Shown here in pieces: positions 34,847-44,229 of a stretch of 64,000 nt of DNA. The stretch lies in contig CBDCOW010000003.1 in NCBI GenBank assembly GCA_965219875.1, positions 1,240,001-1,304,000 of the forward strand. Direction: 5' to 3'. Position numbers and translations under genes: made by a program. The notes beneath the pieces were generated by a model. The model saw only the letters and a program-made list of their open reading frames with translations. It was not told the origin of the DNA and did not search any database. The stretch comes from DAOUKH01 sp965219875. Lineage in GTDB: Bacteria > Chloroflexota > Dehalococcoidia > SHYB01. Positions within the stretch are counted from its first letter, which is position 1. Each line of letters begins with the position of its first letter.

Positions 34847-36784
34847 GTGCCCATCCACGACCGGTTTCCTCCCCAAGCCCGCGTAACGCTCGGACAAGGT
34901 CGGCGTGACCGCAGGCGGGCGCTGAGCCTTGCCACGATAGTGGCAGTCCTTACGCTCCTAGTCGCCGCCTGCAGCGTCACCGAGCCGGCGGCGACAGTGA
35001 CCCCGGCGCCCACCGCCACACCCGCGCCGACCGCCACGCCCGCACCCACCGCCACACCCGCGCCGACCGCGACGGTGGAGCCGAAGCCCACGGCCACGCC
35101 CCCTCCCACCGCTACGCTTCCGCCTACCGCCACACCAGTGCCCACAGCTACACCGGTGCCCACAGCTACACCGGTGCCCACAGCTACACCGGTACCCACA
35201 GCTACACCGGTACCCACAGCTACACCGGTACCCACAGCTACACCAAGGCCTACGGCCATACCGGCGCCCGAGGGTGATCCGTATGGCGGCACGATCTCTT
35301 GGGCGTGGTGCTGCCCCGACCTCCCAAACCTCGATCCCCACTTCGGGAACCATATGACGACCCAGTCGATGGGCCCGGCTTACAACCACCTCACCAAACT
35401 CGTGAGTGGCGAGACAGCCAACGACGTGTCCATCGTGATGGACCTGGCGAAAGAGCTCACGTTCTCCGGCGACGGCCTGACGCTCACCTCCACCCTGCGG
35501 GACGGCGTGAGGTTCCACAACGGCCGAGAGATTACCGCTCAGGACGTGAAGTGGAACCTCGAACGCCTCGCCTTCAACGACGGCAGCGCCTACAAAGCGA
35601 CCTACCGCAACGTCGCCAGCTTCGACGCGCCCAGCCCCAAGACCTTCGTGATCAACATGAAGACACCCGACATGAACATGCCGTACTTGATGGCGGGCCG
35701 CGAGGCCCTGATCGCGGCGCCGGAGACTCCCGATCTCTCCACTCAGGCCATCGGCACCGGTCCGTTCATCCTCGAACGCTGGGAGAGGGACGTCGGGGTC
35801 TTCCTGGACCGCAACCCTGACTACTTCAAGGTCAACGAGGCCGGCGACCGGCTTCCCTATGCCGACGCCACGGAGAGCCTCATCATCCCGGACCGCGCCG
35901 CTAGGACCGCTGGGGTCGTCTCTGGCCTGCTAAGTTACATCGAGTACCTATGGCTGGAGGAGGGCCCGCAGGTCCGCGCCGCCGCGCCCCAGCTCCAGCA
36001 GGACAGGTTCCTCTGGCAGAGCTCCTACGTTCTCTACTTCAACTTCAACGACCCGGTGATGCGGGACGTGCGGGTGCGCCGCGCCATCGCCCTGGGCATG
36101 AACATCGACGACCACATCGCGGTGGCCTTTGGAGGCGACGCGGTGTGGGCCGGCCCAATCTCGGGCCAGCACGGCTCGGCCTGGGCGTTCACCCCGGAAG
36201 AGCTTGCACAGGACAAGTACTACTACCGCCACAACGTAGCCGAGGCGAAGGCCTTGCTCTCCGAGGCGGGGATACCCGAAGGCTTTGAGTTGCACGTGGA
36301 CTCGGTGAACTTCCAACGCGACTACTCCTCCCAAGCGGAACTCTTCGTGACGGAGATGGAGGCCCTTGGCTTCAACGTGGTGCACAACATCGAACCGGAC
36401 TTTGGCGCCTTCATCTCGCACTCCAGGGGCCTCAGGTACAAGCACCTCGCCTGGGGTTTCGACACGCAGAGCACGCCGCTGGCCAGGCTGGTGAACAACT
36501 ACCGCTCCGACGGCGCCAAGAACGCCTCCGGTCTCGCCGATCCGAAGATCGACGCGGCGATAGACGCTATCATGGCGACGCCCAGCGTGGCGGAACAGCA
36601 GCGCATGGCCAAGGATCTGCAGGACTACCTCCTCCAAAACGTGCTCGTGAGCGCCCGCGTCGCGGACTCCTATGCCTATACCGCCGCGCAGGCCGACGTG
36701 CGCACGGGCGACGCCGGACGTTACCGTACGCAGCCTATCGAGACCTACGTGCGCGACCACGAGGAGATCTGGTTCGAGCGTTAA
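34847..36784 (+). CDS. second family 5 substrate-binding lipoprotein, with repeat linker
   Basis: A 645-residue lipoprotein from the GTG at 34847 with a basic leader and lipid on C42 (LLVAAC). A linker of about 95 residues made of PTATP units separates the anchor from the binding domain. From YGGTISWAWCCPDLPNLDPHFG on, it is highly similar to the protein at 31203, with long almost identical stretches in the C-terminal half also at DNA level. The longer linker would let it reach further from the membrane. It probably delivers a related substrate to the same permease pair. Confidence 0.92.
   Translation: MPIHDRFPPQARVTLGQGRRDRRRALSLATIVAVLTLLVAACSVTEPAATVTPAPTATPAPTATPAPTATPAPTATVEPKPTATPPPTATLPPTATPVPTATPVPTATPVPTATPVPTATPVPTATPVPTATPRPTAIPAPEGDPYGGTISWAWCCPDLPNLDPHFGNHMTTQSMGPAYNHLTKLVSGETANDVSIVMDLAKELTFSGDGLTLTSTLRDGVRFHNGREITAQDVKWNLERLAFNDGSAYKATYRNVASFDAPSPKTFVINMKTPDMNMPYLMAGREALIAAPETPDLSTQAIGTGPFILERWERDVGVFLDRNPDYFKVNEAGDRLPYADATESLIIPDRAARTAGVVSGLLSYIEYLWLEEGPQVRAAAPQLQQDRFLWQSSYVLYFNFNDPVMRDVRVRRAIALGMNIDDHIAVAFGGDAVWAGPISGQHGSAWAFTPEELAQDKYYYRHNVAEAKALLSEAGIPEGFELHVDSVNFQRDYSSQAELFVTEMEALGFNVVHNIEPDFGAFISHSRGLRYKHLAWGFDTQSTPLARLVNNYRSDGAKNASGLADPKIDAAIDAIMATPSVAEQQRMAKDLQDYLLQNVLVSARVADSYAYTAAQADVRTGDAGRYRTQPIETYVRDHEEIWFER
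35132..35239 (+). repeat. six tandem 18-bp units coding the lipoprotein linker
   Basis: Six head-to-tail copies of an 18-bp unit (ACACCGGTGCCCACAGCT with A/G and G/A variants) encode TPVPTA. The units are nearly identical in DNA, so slippage or recent expansion is likely. Less regular CCCGCGCCGACCGCCA-type units lie just upstream. Confidence 0.9.
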
Positions 36785-36806
36785 CCTTTCCGCAGGAGTC
36801 ATCACC

Positions 36807-37619
36807 ATGTCCATCCTTGATACGTTCTCACTCGACGGGCGCGTGGCCGTCGTCTCCGGGCCGGGACAGGGTATCGGCCGGGCTATCGCGCTGGCGATGG
36901 CCGAGGCCGGGGCCGACGTCGTCCTCGCCGGGATCAACGTGGAAAACCCGTCGGCCAGCGAGGCCGAGCTCGCGGAGGCGGTGGCACAGATCGAGTCGCG
37001 GGGCCGTCGCGCACTCCCCGTCACGGTGGACATGCGCGACGGGGAAGGTGTGCAAGGGCTCGTCGCCAAGGCCGTCGAGGCCTTCGGCAAGATCGACGTG
37101 ATGGTGAACAACGTCGGCGGCACCGGGCTCGAACCCACGCTCGGGCTCAGCGAAGAGACGTGGAACCTCGGCATCGAGACGAACCTCACCACGACGTTCA
37201 TGGGCTGCCGGTACGCCGGGGAGCACATGGCGGAACGCGGGTCGGGCGCCATCGTCAACATTTCGTCGATGGACGGGCGGCGCCCCGCGCTGCATCGCGC
37301 CGCCTACGGCGCGGGCAAGGCGGGGGTGATCAGCCTCACCGAGACGGCGGCGGAGGAGCTCGGCCCCTATGGCATCAGGGTCAACGCCATCGCGCCGACT
37401 TGGGTGCTCACCGACCGCATGGCGCAGCGCTGGAAGGAGGACCCCAGCAAGGCGGAACTTGCCGTCCCCACGATCCCGTTGGGCCGCGGCGCCCGGCCCG
37501 ACGAGGTCGCCGCGCTGGCCGTCTTTCTGGCCTCCGACGCCTCCTCCTACATCACGGGACATACCATCGGCATCACCGGCGGCGCATTGATCACCGGGAC
37601 GCCGGAGATGATCGTTTAG
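36807..37619 (+). CDS. SDR-family oxidoreductase
   Basis: A 270-residue classical SDR: GPGQGIGRAIA near residue 16, NNVGG, catalytic YGAGK and the C-terminal ITGHTIGITGG. The ATG at 36807 has AGGAG at the right distance and lies 22 bp after the second binding-protein gene, so it is probably part of the importer transcript. It is about half identical by eye to the SDR directly downstream (37637), indicating a tandem duplication. It may oxidise or reduce the imported compound. Confidence 0.93.
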   Translation: MSILDTFSLDGRVAVVSGPGQGIGRAIALAMAEAGADVVLAGINVENPSASEAELAEAVAQIESRGRRALPVTVDMRDGEGVQGLVAKAVEAFGKIDVMVNNVGGTGLEPTLGLSEETWNLGIETNLTTTFMGCRYAGEHMAERGSGAIVNISSMDGRRPALHRAAYGAGKAGVISLTETAAEELGPYGIRVNAIAPTWVLTDRMAQRWKEDPSKAELAVPTIPLGRGARPDEVAALAVFLASDASSYITGHTIGITGGALITGTPEMIV

Positions 37620-37636
37620 CGACTAGGGGGAAGCCG

Positions 37637-38455
37637 ATGGGCGTACTCGACCTTTTCAAACTCGAAGGCAAGACGGCGATCATCACCGGCGCGGGCCAAG
37701 GCATCGGACGCGGCATCGCGACCGGCTTCGCCGAGGCGGGGGCGAACGTCGTCCTCGCCGGCGTCAACGTCAAGACGCCGGAACGGAGCGAAGCCGAGCT
37801 GCGCGAGCTCGCCGACGAGCTATCGGCGCTCGGCGGGCGGGCGCTGCCCGTGGTGACCGAGATGCGCAACGAGGCCGACGTGGCCGGGCTTGTCGAGCGC
37901 GCCGCAGGCGAGTTCGGCGGCGTCGACGTCATGGTCAACAACGTGGGCGGGGGCACCATTCCCACGCCGCTCCTGAAGCTATCGCCGGAGCACTGGCGGG
38001 AGAACGTTCGAGAGAATGTGAACACCACGTTCCTGGGATGCCGCATCGCCGGAGCGCACATGGCAGAGCGGGGGTCGGGAACCATTGTCAACCTGGCCGC
38101 AATCGCGGGGATCGGCCCCTCCCCCTACTACGCCCACTACGCCGCGGCCAAGGCCGGCGTGATCAGCATCACCAGGACCTTCGCGGCCGAACTCGCGCCC
38201 GCGGTGCGCGTCAACGCCATCATTCCCTTTCTGATTCGCACCTCCACCGTCAACGCGGCGATGCAGGCGGACCCGGCACTGGAAGCCGAGGCCCTAAGCA
38301 TGACACCGTTGGGGCGTCTGGGGACGCCGCGGGAGGTGGCGTCGCTGGCGCTCTTCCTCGCGAGCGACGCGTCGTCGTACGTCACCGGGCAGGCGGTGCG
38401 GCTCACCGGCGGCGCGCAGCCGGGCAGCAACCTGTCGGTGACCGATCCGAAGTAA
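37637..38455 (+). CDS. SDR-family oxidoreductase, tandem paralogue
   Basis: A 272-residue classical SDR: GAGQGIGRGIA near residue 17, NNVGGG, catalytic YAAAK and VTGQAVRLTGG at the end. It starts at the ATG at 37637, 17 bp after its paralogue, with GGGGGAAG upstream. It shares the segment MVNNVGG ... MGCRYAGEHMAERGSG-type with the gene before. Together with the following hydrolase and MaoC-like genes it appears to be a degradation module coupled to the importer. Confidence 0.93.
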   Translation: MGVLDLFKLEGKTAIITGAGQGIGRGIATGFAEAGANVVLAGVNVKTPERSEAELRELADELSALGGRALPVVTEMRNEADVAGLVERAAGEFGGVDVMVNNVGGGTIPTPLLKLSPEHWRENVRENVNTTFLGCRIAGAHMAERGSGTIVNLAAIAGIGPSPYYAHYAAAKAGVISITRTFAAELAPAVRVNAIIPFLIRTSTVNAAMQADPALEAEALSMTPLGRLGTPREVASLALFLASDASSYVTGQAVRLTGGAQPGSNLSVTDPK

Positions 38456-38479
38456 TCCACTTAACGAGAGATCGACGGC

Positions 38480-39283
38480 ATGACCAACGGCATTCGCTAC
38501 GGCTACGCCGACACCCCGGAGGGGCAGGTCCACTACCGGGAGGCGGGCTCGGGGCCCGCGGTGGTGCTGCTCCACGAGACGCCCCTGTCGGGCGCGACCT
38601 ACGAGTGGGCGTTGCCGCTGCTGGCGCCGCACGTCCGGGCCATCGCCCCCGACATCCCCGGCTACGGCTCGTCGCCGCCGCCGGACGCGCCGCTTTCGAT
38701 CCCGGAGTACGCGCGCCGCGTCGGCCTGATCCTCGACGCGCTGGGCATCGAACGAGCCGCCATCGCCGGAGGGCATACCGGAGCGGCGGTGGCACTGCAG
38801 ATCGCCACCGACCTGCCCGGACGGGTGCCCAGCGTGATCGCCATGGGCACGCCTCTGTTCACCAAGGAGCAGGGGGAGGAGATGATCGAGCGGACCGACC
38901 TCGGCTACCACGCATCAAAGGACGGAACGCACCTCGAGGCCGCGTGGACCTACATCGCCCGGTTCCTCGGCGATTCCTCCGACGAATACTACGACGTCGT
39001 TACCCGCGCCTTCATGCAGGCCGGCGATCGCTTCGACTGGGCGTTCAAGGCCATCTTCACCTTCGACCTCTACGCCTTGCTGCCCAAGGTGCCCTGCCCT
39101 ACCCTGTACCTGATCACCGAGGGGGACTTCCTCCGGGACAAGAACGAAGAGGCGGTGAAGTTGACGCCCAAAGGCGAGGGCCGGGTGCTCGACCTTCCCC
39201 GCGGCGAGCTCTACGCGCGGCACCCGGAGACCTTCCGGGACGAAGCGCTGGCATACTGGCGAAGGACCGGCTACCTCTCCTAG
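38480..39283 (+). CDS. alpha/beta-fold hydrolase with non-serine nucleophile site
   Basis: A 267-residue alpha/beta hydrolase. The oxyanion part (VVLLHETPLSGATYEW) and LIPDIPGYGSSP-like strand (IAPDIPGYGSSPPP) are typical. At the nucleophile elbow the sequence is GGHTGAAVAL instead of GxSxG, so threonine takes the serine position and the last glycine is alanine. This variant occurs in a recognisable subfamily, so it may be active with another nucleophile or act without covalent catalysis. A late acid and histidine (ELYARHPETF) are plausible. It belongs to the plus-strand operon. Confidence 0.87.
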   Translation: MTNGIRYGYADTPEGQVHYREAGSGPAVVLLHETPLSGATYEWALPLLAPHVRAIAPDIPGYGSSPPPDAPLSIPEYARRVGLILDALGIERAAIAGGHTGAAVALQIATDLPGRVPSVIAMGTPLFTKEQGEEMIERTDLGYHASKDGTHLEAAWTYIARFLGDSSDEYYDVVTRAFMQAGDRFDWAFKAIFTFDLYALLPKVPCPTLYLITEGDFLRDKNEEAVKLTPKGEGRVLDLPRGELYARHPETFRDEALAYWRRTGYLS

Positions 39284-39310
39284 CACCACCGCGACGGTAC
39301 GCAAACGGCT

Positions 39311-40501
39311 ATGTCTCCTGAACACGAAGAACGCGTCATCACCGACGAACTGCTCGAACGGGCGCGGGGTCACGTCGGGGCGACGCTTAAGACGCATGCG
39401 CCCTTTCACGAGCACGTCACCGCCGACGCGGCGCGGCACTTCGCCCACGGCGGCGGCGACGACAACCCCCTCTACTGCGACCCCGCCTACGCGGCGGGAG
39501 CGCGCTGGGGAGCCGTCATCGCGCCGCCGATGTTCTTCAGGAGCACCGGTGTTCCCTTAAAGACGGAGTGGACGGAGGAGCGCGCCCTGTCGCGCGACCC
39601 TTTGAGCGGCATCCATTCCTGGTACGCCGGCGACGTAGTCCGCTGGCTCCAGCCGATGAAGGCCGGCGACCAGATCTTCGAGCGCCGCTTCCTCAAGGAC
39701 CTCATCGAGAAGTCGAGCTCCTTCGCGGGCCGCACCATCCTCGAAATCTCGCGCCGGGAATACCGGAACCAGCGCGGCGAGATCGTGGTGGTGTCCGACC
39801 AGATCAACATTCGTGGCGGGCGACAGAAGAAGTGGGGCGAGCGCAAGAAGTACGCCGCCTACGAGCGTCAAAGCTACACGCCGGAGGAGATCGAGCGCAT
39901 CGACGAGGCGTACGCGCGCGAATCGCGCCGCGGCGCTGAGCCGCGGTACTGGGAGGACGTCGAGACCGGCGATGAGCTGCCGGGGCAGGTGAAGGGCCCG
40001 ATCACCGTGACCGACATCATGAACTGGAACATGGGCTGGGGGCTCGCCATGCAGTTCCACGGCGCGCACCGGCTCGCCTATCAGTGGCGGAAGGCGCACC
40101 CCAGAGCCTACATGACCAACGAGTACGGCGTCCCCGACAGCATCGAGGCCGTGCACTGGGACGACGAACTCGCCCGCCGCACGGGCAACCCCCACGCCTA
40201 CGACTACGGCGGCCAGCGGATCGCGTGGCTGGCGCAGATCATCACCGACTGGATGGGCGACGACGGCTGGCTGCTCTCGCTCGACTGCCAGGTGCGGCGC
40301 TTCGTCTACATCGGCGACACCGTGTGGACGAAGGCCACGGTCACCGGCAAGTCGACAAACGACGGTCAGCGCGAGGTCGAGATCGAGGTGCGGGCCGAAG
40401 ACCAGCGCGGCGAAGTCACGGCAACGGGGCGCGCCGTCGCGCTGCTGCCGTCGCGGGGCGGTGGAGACGTCGGGCTGCCGCCCAAGATCGACCTCGGTTA
40501 G
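39311..40501 (+). CDS. MaoC-like double hot-dog dehydratase-family protein
   Basis: A 396-residue protein with two hot-dog-like halves. The N-terminal half (FAHGGGDDNPLYCDPAYAAGARWGAVIAPPMFF) matches the FAS1-like dehydratase N-domain; the C-terminal half (YWEDVETGDELPGQVKGPITVTDIMNW ... RRFVYIGDTVWTKATVTGK) matches MaoC. Such proteins hydrate enoyl-CoA or related unsaturated acids. It is the last plus-strand gene of the importer-degradation cluster; its TAG stop directly abuts the reverse stop of the CoA-transferase on the other strand with no bases between. Confidence 0.87.
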   Translation: MSPEHEERVITDELLERARGHVGATLKTHAPFHEHVTADAARHFAHGGGDDNPLYCDPAYAAGARWGAVIAPPMFFRSTGVPLKTEWTEERALSRDPLSGIHSWYAGDVVRWLQPMKAGDQIFERRFLKDLIEKSSSFAGRTILEISRREYRNQRGEIVVVSDQINIRGGRQKKWGERKKYAAYERQSYTPEEIERIDEAYARESRRGAEPRYWEDVETGDELPGQVKGPITVTDIMNWNMGWGLAMQFHGAHRLAYQWRKAHPRAYMTNEYGVPDSIEAVHWDDELARRTGNPHAYDYGGQRIAWLAQIITDWMGDDGWLLSLDCQVRRFVYIGDTVWTKATVTGKSTNDGQREVEIEVRAEDQRGEVTATGRAVALLPSRGGGDVGLPPKIDLG

Positions 40502-41728
40502 CTAGACGATGACCCCGCGCGCTTCGAGATCGCGCAGCTCCCTCGACCCGATTCCGAGCAGCTCGCCGTAGACGTATTCGTCGTCCTCGCCGGTCTTGGG
40601 GGGGCGGCGGTCGATGCGGCCCGGCGTCCGGCTGAACTTCCACGGCGCGCCCATCAGGAGCAGCGGATTGCCCGCCACGTCTTCGGTGATTTCGAAGACG
40701 CCCCGCGCCTGCAGGTGCGGGTCGGCGAGGAGGTCGGCCGCCGAATAGGACGCGGTGGCGGGGACGCCCGCCGCCTGCAAGTCGTTCATCACCTCGATCT
40801 TGTCGCGCGGCGCTGTCCACGCCGCTATCTCAGCGTCGAGCTCGTGCTGGTGAGCATGGCGCGCCGGCTCCGTAGCGAAACGAGGATCCGTGGGCCAGTC
40901 CGGGCGGTCGAGGGCGGCGCAGAGGGCGCGCCATTCCTCCTCCGTCCCCACCGCGATCGAGAGCCATTGGTCGTCGCCCTTACAAGGGTAGACGCCGTGA
41001 GGCGCCATGTGGGGGTCGCGGTTGCCCATGCGCGGCTGATCGCGTTTGTTGACCACGGCGTCGAGGACGGCTTCGCCGATGAAGCTCGTCATCACCTCGC
41101 GGCTGGCGGCGTCGATGTGACAGCCTTGCCCCGACTGACGGGCGTTCCACACCGCGGTAAGTAGCGCAAACGACGACGCCGTCCCCGATATCAGGTCTAC
41201 GGGCAGCCGCAGTTCGACGGGAGGGCCATCCTCGTAGCCGGTGAGGTAGCCGGGGCCTCCAAGGGCGGAGAAGGCCTGCGCCAGCCCCTTGCCATGGCGC
41301 TCGGGCCCCGTCGCGCCGTGCGCCGACGCTGACAGCAGCACCAGTGCCGGGCTCAACGCGCGGAGATCGTCGTAGCCGAATCCGAGCCGCTCGAAGACGC
41401 CGGCCTGGAAGTTCTCGGCGACGGCGTCGGAGACCGCGATGATTCGCTTGGCGAGCGCCACGCCATCGGGGTGCTTTAGGTTCAGACGGACGCCCTTCTT
41501 GTTCACGTAGAGCTCGTCCAGCGAGAACCAGCGCGTCCCCTTCTCCGCCCGCTCCGAGTCGCCCGAAGGCCGCACCCCCCGGAAGATCGTGGGATGCGCC
41601 GCCGTCTCGGGCTTGATGACCTCCGCGCCCATGAGCGAGCAGAGGAAGGTGCAGTAGGGGCCGACGCCGGCCCAGGTGAAGTCGACAATACGGACGCCGC
41701 TAAGCGGCTGGGGGTCGAAGCCGCTCAC
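40502..41728 (-). CDS. class III (CaiB/BaiF) CoA-transferase
   Basis: A 408-residue family III CoA-transferase. Signature parts are GVRIVDFTWAGVGPYCTFLCSLMGAEVIKPE at the start, NLKHPDGVALAKRIIAVSDAVAENFQAGV, and HIDAASREVM with the expected catalytic aspartate. It moves CoA between carboxylic acids. The gene follows another CoA-transferase with a 2-bp gap; the two may form a heteromeric pair or act on different acids. It ends tail-to-tail with the MaoC-like gene. Confidence 0.93.
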   Translation of the reverse strand: MSGFDPQPLSGVRIVDFTWAGVGPYCTFLCSLMGAEVIKPETAAHPTIFRGVRPSGDSERAEKGTRWFSLDELYVNKKGVRLNLKHPDGVALAKRIIAVSDAVAENFQAGVFERLGFGYDDLRALSPALVLLSASAHGATGPERHGKGLAQAFSALGGPGYLTGYEDGPPVELRLPVDLISGTASSFALLTAVWNARQSGQGCHIDAASREVMTSFIGEAVLDAVVNKRDQPRMGNRDPHMAPHGVYPCKGDDQWLSIAVGTEEEWRALCAALDRPDWPTDPRFATEPARHAHQHELDAEIAAWTAPRDKIEVMNDLQAAGVPATASYSAADLLADPHLQARGVFEITEDVAGNPLLLMGAPWKFSRTPGRIDRRPPKTGEDDEYVYGELLGIGSRELRDLEARGVIV

Positions 41729-41730
41729 GT

Positions 41731-42954
41731 CTAGACCGCCCCACCGGCGCGCAGCCCCGCGATCTCGCCGCCGCTGTACCCCGCGACCTCGGCCAGCACC
41801 TCGTCGGTGTGCTCGCCGAGCCTTGGAGCGGACCGTTCGACGGCGTAGGGATGGCCTGGTAGCTGGAAGGGGAGCCCGGGAATCTTGGTCATGCCCTCGA
41901 CGGGGGAGGGATGCGGGGGCTCGACGAAGAAGCCGCGCGCCTGCTCATGCTCGGACTCGGGGAGCTCCGAGGGGGCGTAGAAGATGCCGCAGGGGAAGCC
42001 ATGCTCCAGCCCCAGGTCGTAGATCTCCCGCTTGGTGCGGTCCTTGGCCCAGGCGAAGAGGTACTCGTTGACCTCAGCGCCATGCTCAGAGCGCCCCTCT
42101 TGGGTGGCAAACTTGGGGTCCCGCGCCCATTCGGGGTCGCCGAGCATCCGCGTGAACGCGTGCCAATGGTTTTCGGCGATGTGAAAGAGGACCTCGGCGT
42201 GGCCATCCTTGCAGGGGACGCAGCCGCCGTAGGGAATGTCGCGGGTGGCCCGCGTCTCGACGAAGCCGCTCTGGGCCCACATGCCGATCGCGATGCGCGC
42301 GAGGGTGGCGTGGGCCTCCTGCTTCGACATGTCGATGTGCTGGCCCCGGCCCGACGCGGCACGGCCGAAGACGCCGATGATCGCCGCGGAGGCCGCGGTC
42401 ACGCCGCAGTAGTACTCGCCGACGTAGGCGCCGGTCTTCACCGGCTCGCGGTCGGGGAACATGCGCTGCGCCAGCCCCGGCGGCATGAGCCAGCCCTCGC
42501 CGCCGGCGTGGATCGTGTTCAGGTTGTACGCCTTCCAACCGCTGTGCGGTCCCGTCTGCCCGAACGGGGTGATCGAGAGCATGATGAGGCCGGGGTTGAT
42601 CCGCTCCAGGTCGTCGTAGCCCAGCCCCATCGCCTCCAGCGACCCCGGCGGCGTGTCCTCGATGAGCAGGTCGCTCGCCTTCACAAGGCGGCGGAAGACC
42701 TCGCGCCCGGCGTCACCCTCCAGGCTCAGCGTCATGCCTCGCTTGTTCACGTTCACGTAGTGGTGGACGAGGCTCCGCTCGGCATCGGGACGGTCGCCGG
42801 GGAAGGGCCCCCGGCGGCGGGCGATATCGCCCTCGGGCGGCTCGATCTTGATCACGTCGGCGCCGACGTCGGCGAGCAGCTTGCCGCAGAACGGCCCCGC
42901 CACCAGCGAGGTGTAGTCGAGGACTCGGAGTCCGTTCAGGAAGGGAATGCTCAT
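41731..42954 (-). CDS. class III (CaiB/BaiF) CoA-transferase
   Basis: A 407-residue family III CoA-transferase: GLRVLDYTSLVAGPFCGKLLADVGADVIKIEPP, NKRGMTLSLEGDAGREVFRRLVKASDLLIEDTPPG, and HIDMSKQEA with the catalytic aspartate. It is the upstream gene of a two-gene operon with 40502-41728, and the two differ considerably in sequence, so they are not a recent duplication. Substrate is unknown; the surrounding crotonase, MaoC and SDR genes suggest an organic acid that enters beta-oxidation-like degradation. Confidence 0.93.
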   Translation of the reverse strand: MSIPFLNGLRVLDYTSLVAGPFCGKLLADVGADVIKIEPPEGDIARRRGPFPGDRPDAERSLVHHYVNVNKRGMTLSLEGDAGREVFRRLVKASDLLIEDTPPGSLEAMGLGYDDLERINPGLIMLSITPFGQTGPHSGWKAYNLNTIHAGGEGWLMPPGLAQRMFPDREPVKTGAYVGEYYCGVTAASAAIIGVFGRAASGRGQHIDMSKQEAHATLARIAIGMWAQSGFVETRATRDIPYGGCVPCKDGHAEVLFHIAENHWHAFTRMLGDPEWARDPKFATQEGRSEHGAEVNEYLFAWAKDRTKREIYDLGLEHGFPCGIFYAPSELPESEHEQARGFFVEPPHPSPVEGMTKIPGLPFQLPGHPYAVERSAPRLGEHTDEVLAEVAGYSGGEIAGLRAGGAV

Positions 42955-43062
42955 CGTTGGGGTTCGGAAGCGCCGCGGAGCGATGATAGCACGCGGCCTC
43001 TTACCCCGCGGGTGGGTTATCCCGCCGCCTGACCGAAGGTCCGGCGCTGTCGTCTGAAGGAA

Positions 43063-43465
43063 GGGGGCGCGGAGGGCGCACCGGAGTCAAGGGGGTAACC
43101 ATCTTAAGAGTCACGGGGCTGGGCAGCTACGGATGGGGAGCATGGCCGCGCCACGAGGCGCCCATGCGGGCTCGACTAAAGGTTACCGCGCCGAGCTAAC
43201 TTCCCATACGTCACGTTGCAGCTCCGGCATGTCCGGCGATCTCATCTCGCGTTCGTTTGGGGCGCCCGCTTCAAGGCCGGGCCTCGGCCTCGCTTGAAGC
43301 TCCTCGCGCTTGGGAGGAGCGCAGGAGCTCCCGGAGGGAGGGCGCCCCTCCGCGCCACGTGGCGCCGCTCTTCCCTCTGAGCCCGCGCCGGTGGCTGAGT
43401 ACGCCTAAGACATGCAAGGACATGGTAGGGCGCGGGGGCGGGGATGGGGAAGGGGCGGATGTCGC
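43063..43465. repeat. diverged ~400-bp noncoding repeat, copy 2
   Basis: It corresponds to 25929-26345, best at the left GGGGGTAACC block and the right end GGACATGGTAGGG... GGGGAAGGGGCGGATG. The long inverted repeat of copy 1 is not preserved. The remaining parts of the 560-bp gap (42955-43062 and 43466-43516) hold no gene or clear site. Confidence 0.5.
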
Positions 43466-43516
43466 GGGGGGCTTTGGTTGGTCGAGGGTGGCGGCGTCGG
43501 TTAGGCTAGTCAAGGA

Positions 43517-43870
43517 TCACTCCCTGATGCGCACCCTCGAGTCTTCGACAATCCAAAGTTGCCCTTTCGGGGATGACCTCGCCAGCGTCTCGATCAGCTG
43601 AGCGCCGACATCCAAGAGAGCGTTCCGTGTTTGGCTAGCAAGCCGGAACACGACAATGCCGGGATAGTCCCCCGGTGGGTACGCTCTGATATCGGCAAAG
43701 TCCAAGTCTTGCGTTACCAGCGCACGTTCCTCTGCAATGCATACCCGTGCAACCTCTGCATCCGTTGCGCCGCCGAGGCCCTCATCGAGGACTGTTGCAG
43801 TATCGTGTGCCGATTCCGTGAACAAACCCTTTAACTGGAGCGGCAGGTTCTCGTCAAGCTTGACCCGCAT
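43517..43870 (-). CDS. DUF5615 PIN-like toxin
   Basis: A 117-residue protein of the DUF5615 (Mut7-C/PIN-like) family. The acidic residues of the PIN core are present in KLDENLP at the start, and in ALVTQDLDFADI in the middle; the C-terminus VEDSRVRIRE is typical. Such proteins are predicted ribonuclease toxins paired with DUF433 antitoxins. The DUF433 gene at 43879 lies 8 bp upstream on the same strand, completing the pair. GC is lower than in neighbouring metabolic genes, fitting mobility. Confidence 0.9.
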   Translation of the reverse strand: MRVKLDENLPLQLKGLFTESAHDTATVLDEGLGGATDAEVARVCIAEERALVTQDLDFADIRAYPPGDYPGIVVFRLASQTRNALLDVGAQLIETLARSSPKGQLWIVEDSRVRIRE

Positions 43871-43878
43871 CGGTGTTC

Positions 43879-44112
43879 CTATGGGCCCAGAGGCGCTATC
43901 CGCTCCTTGGCCAACTCGGCGGCATAGTGGAGGGCCGCCTTGACCGCATCGGCGGAAACGGACGGATAGCTCTCGGCAATCTCCTCAACGGACAACCCCG
44001 CTGCGAGGTTGTCAAGGATGACGGTAACCATCACGCGGGTGCCGGCAATGCATGCCTGGCCGTGACAGATATTGGGATCAACGGAGATGTAGTCATGCCA
44101 ATTCATGGCCAT
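43879..44112 (-). CDS. DUF433 antitoxin
   Basis: A 77-residue DUF433 protein with the family core HGQACIAGTRVMVTVILDNLAAGLSVEEIAESYP, a small winged-helix-like fold that binds DNA. It precedes and overlaps functionally with the DUF5615 toxin gene 8 bp downstream, so it is very probably the antitoxin and autorepressor of the pair. The ATG (MAMNW) is the likely start; MNW two codons later is possible. Confidence 0.92.
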   Translation of the reverse strand: MAMNWHDYISVDPNICHGQACIAGTRVMVTVILDNLAAGLSVEEIAESYPSVSADAVKAALHYAAELAKERIAPLGP

Positions 44113-44229
44113 AGCACCTCACCCTTCCCCATTTAGATAGGGACTTCCTTCAGATCGCCGGGCTGTATCCCGCTAATGGCTGTGCGGATGTCTTCTATTC
44201 GCAGCTGGACATAGGGCCAAGCAGAATCT

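Noticed and set aside
35132..35239. Short tandem repeats considered as a CRISPR array.
   Set aside because: The units are contiguous without spacers and encode the Pro/Thr linker in frame.
43257..43601. A 114-codon plus-strand frame in the gap before the toxin gene.
   Set aside because: It covers noncoding repeat DNA and the antisense of the DUF5615 gene end; no family features.
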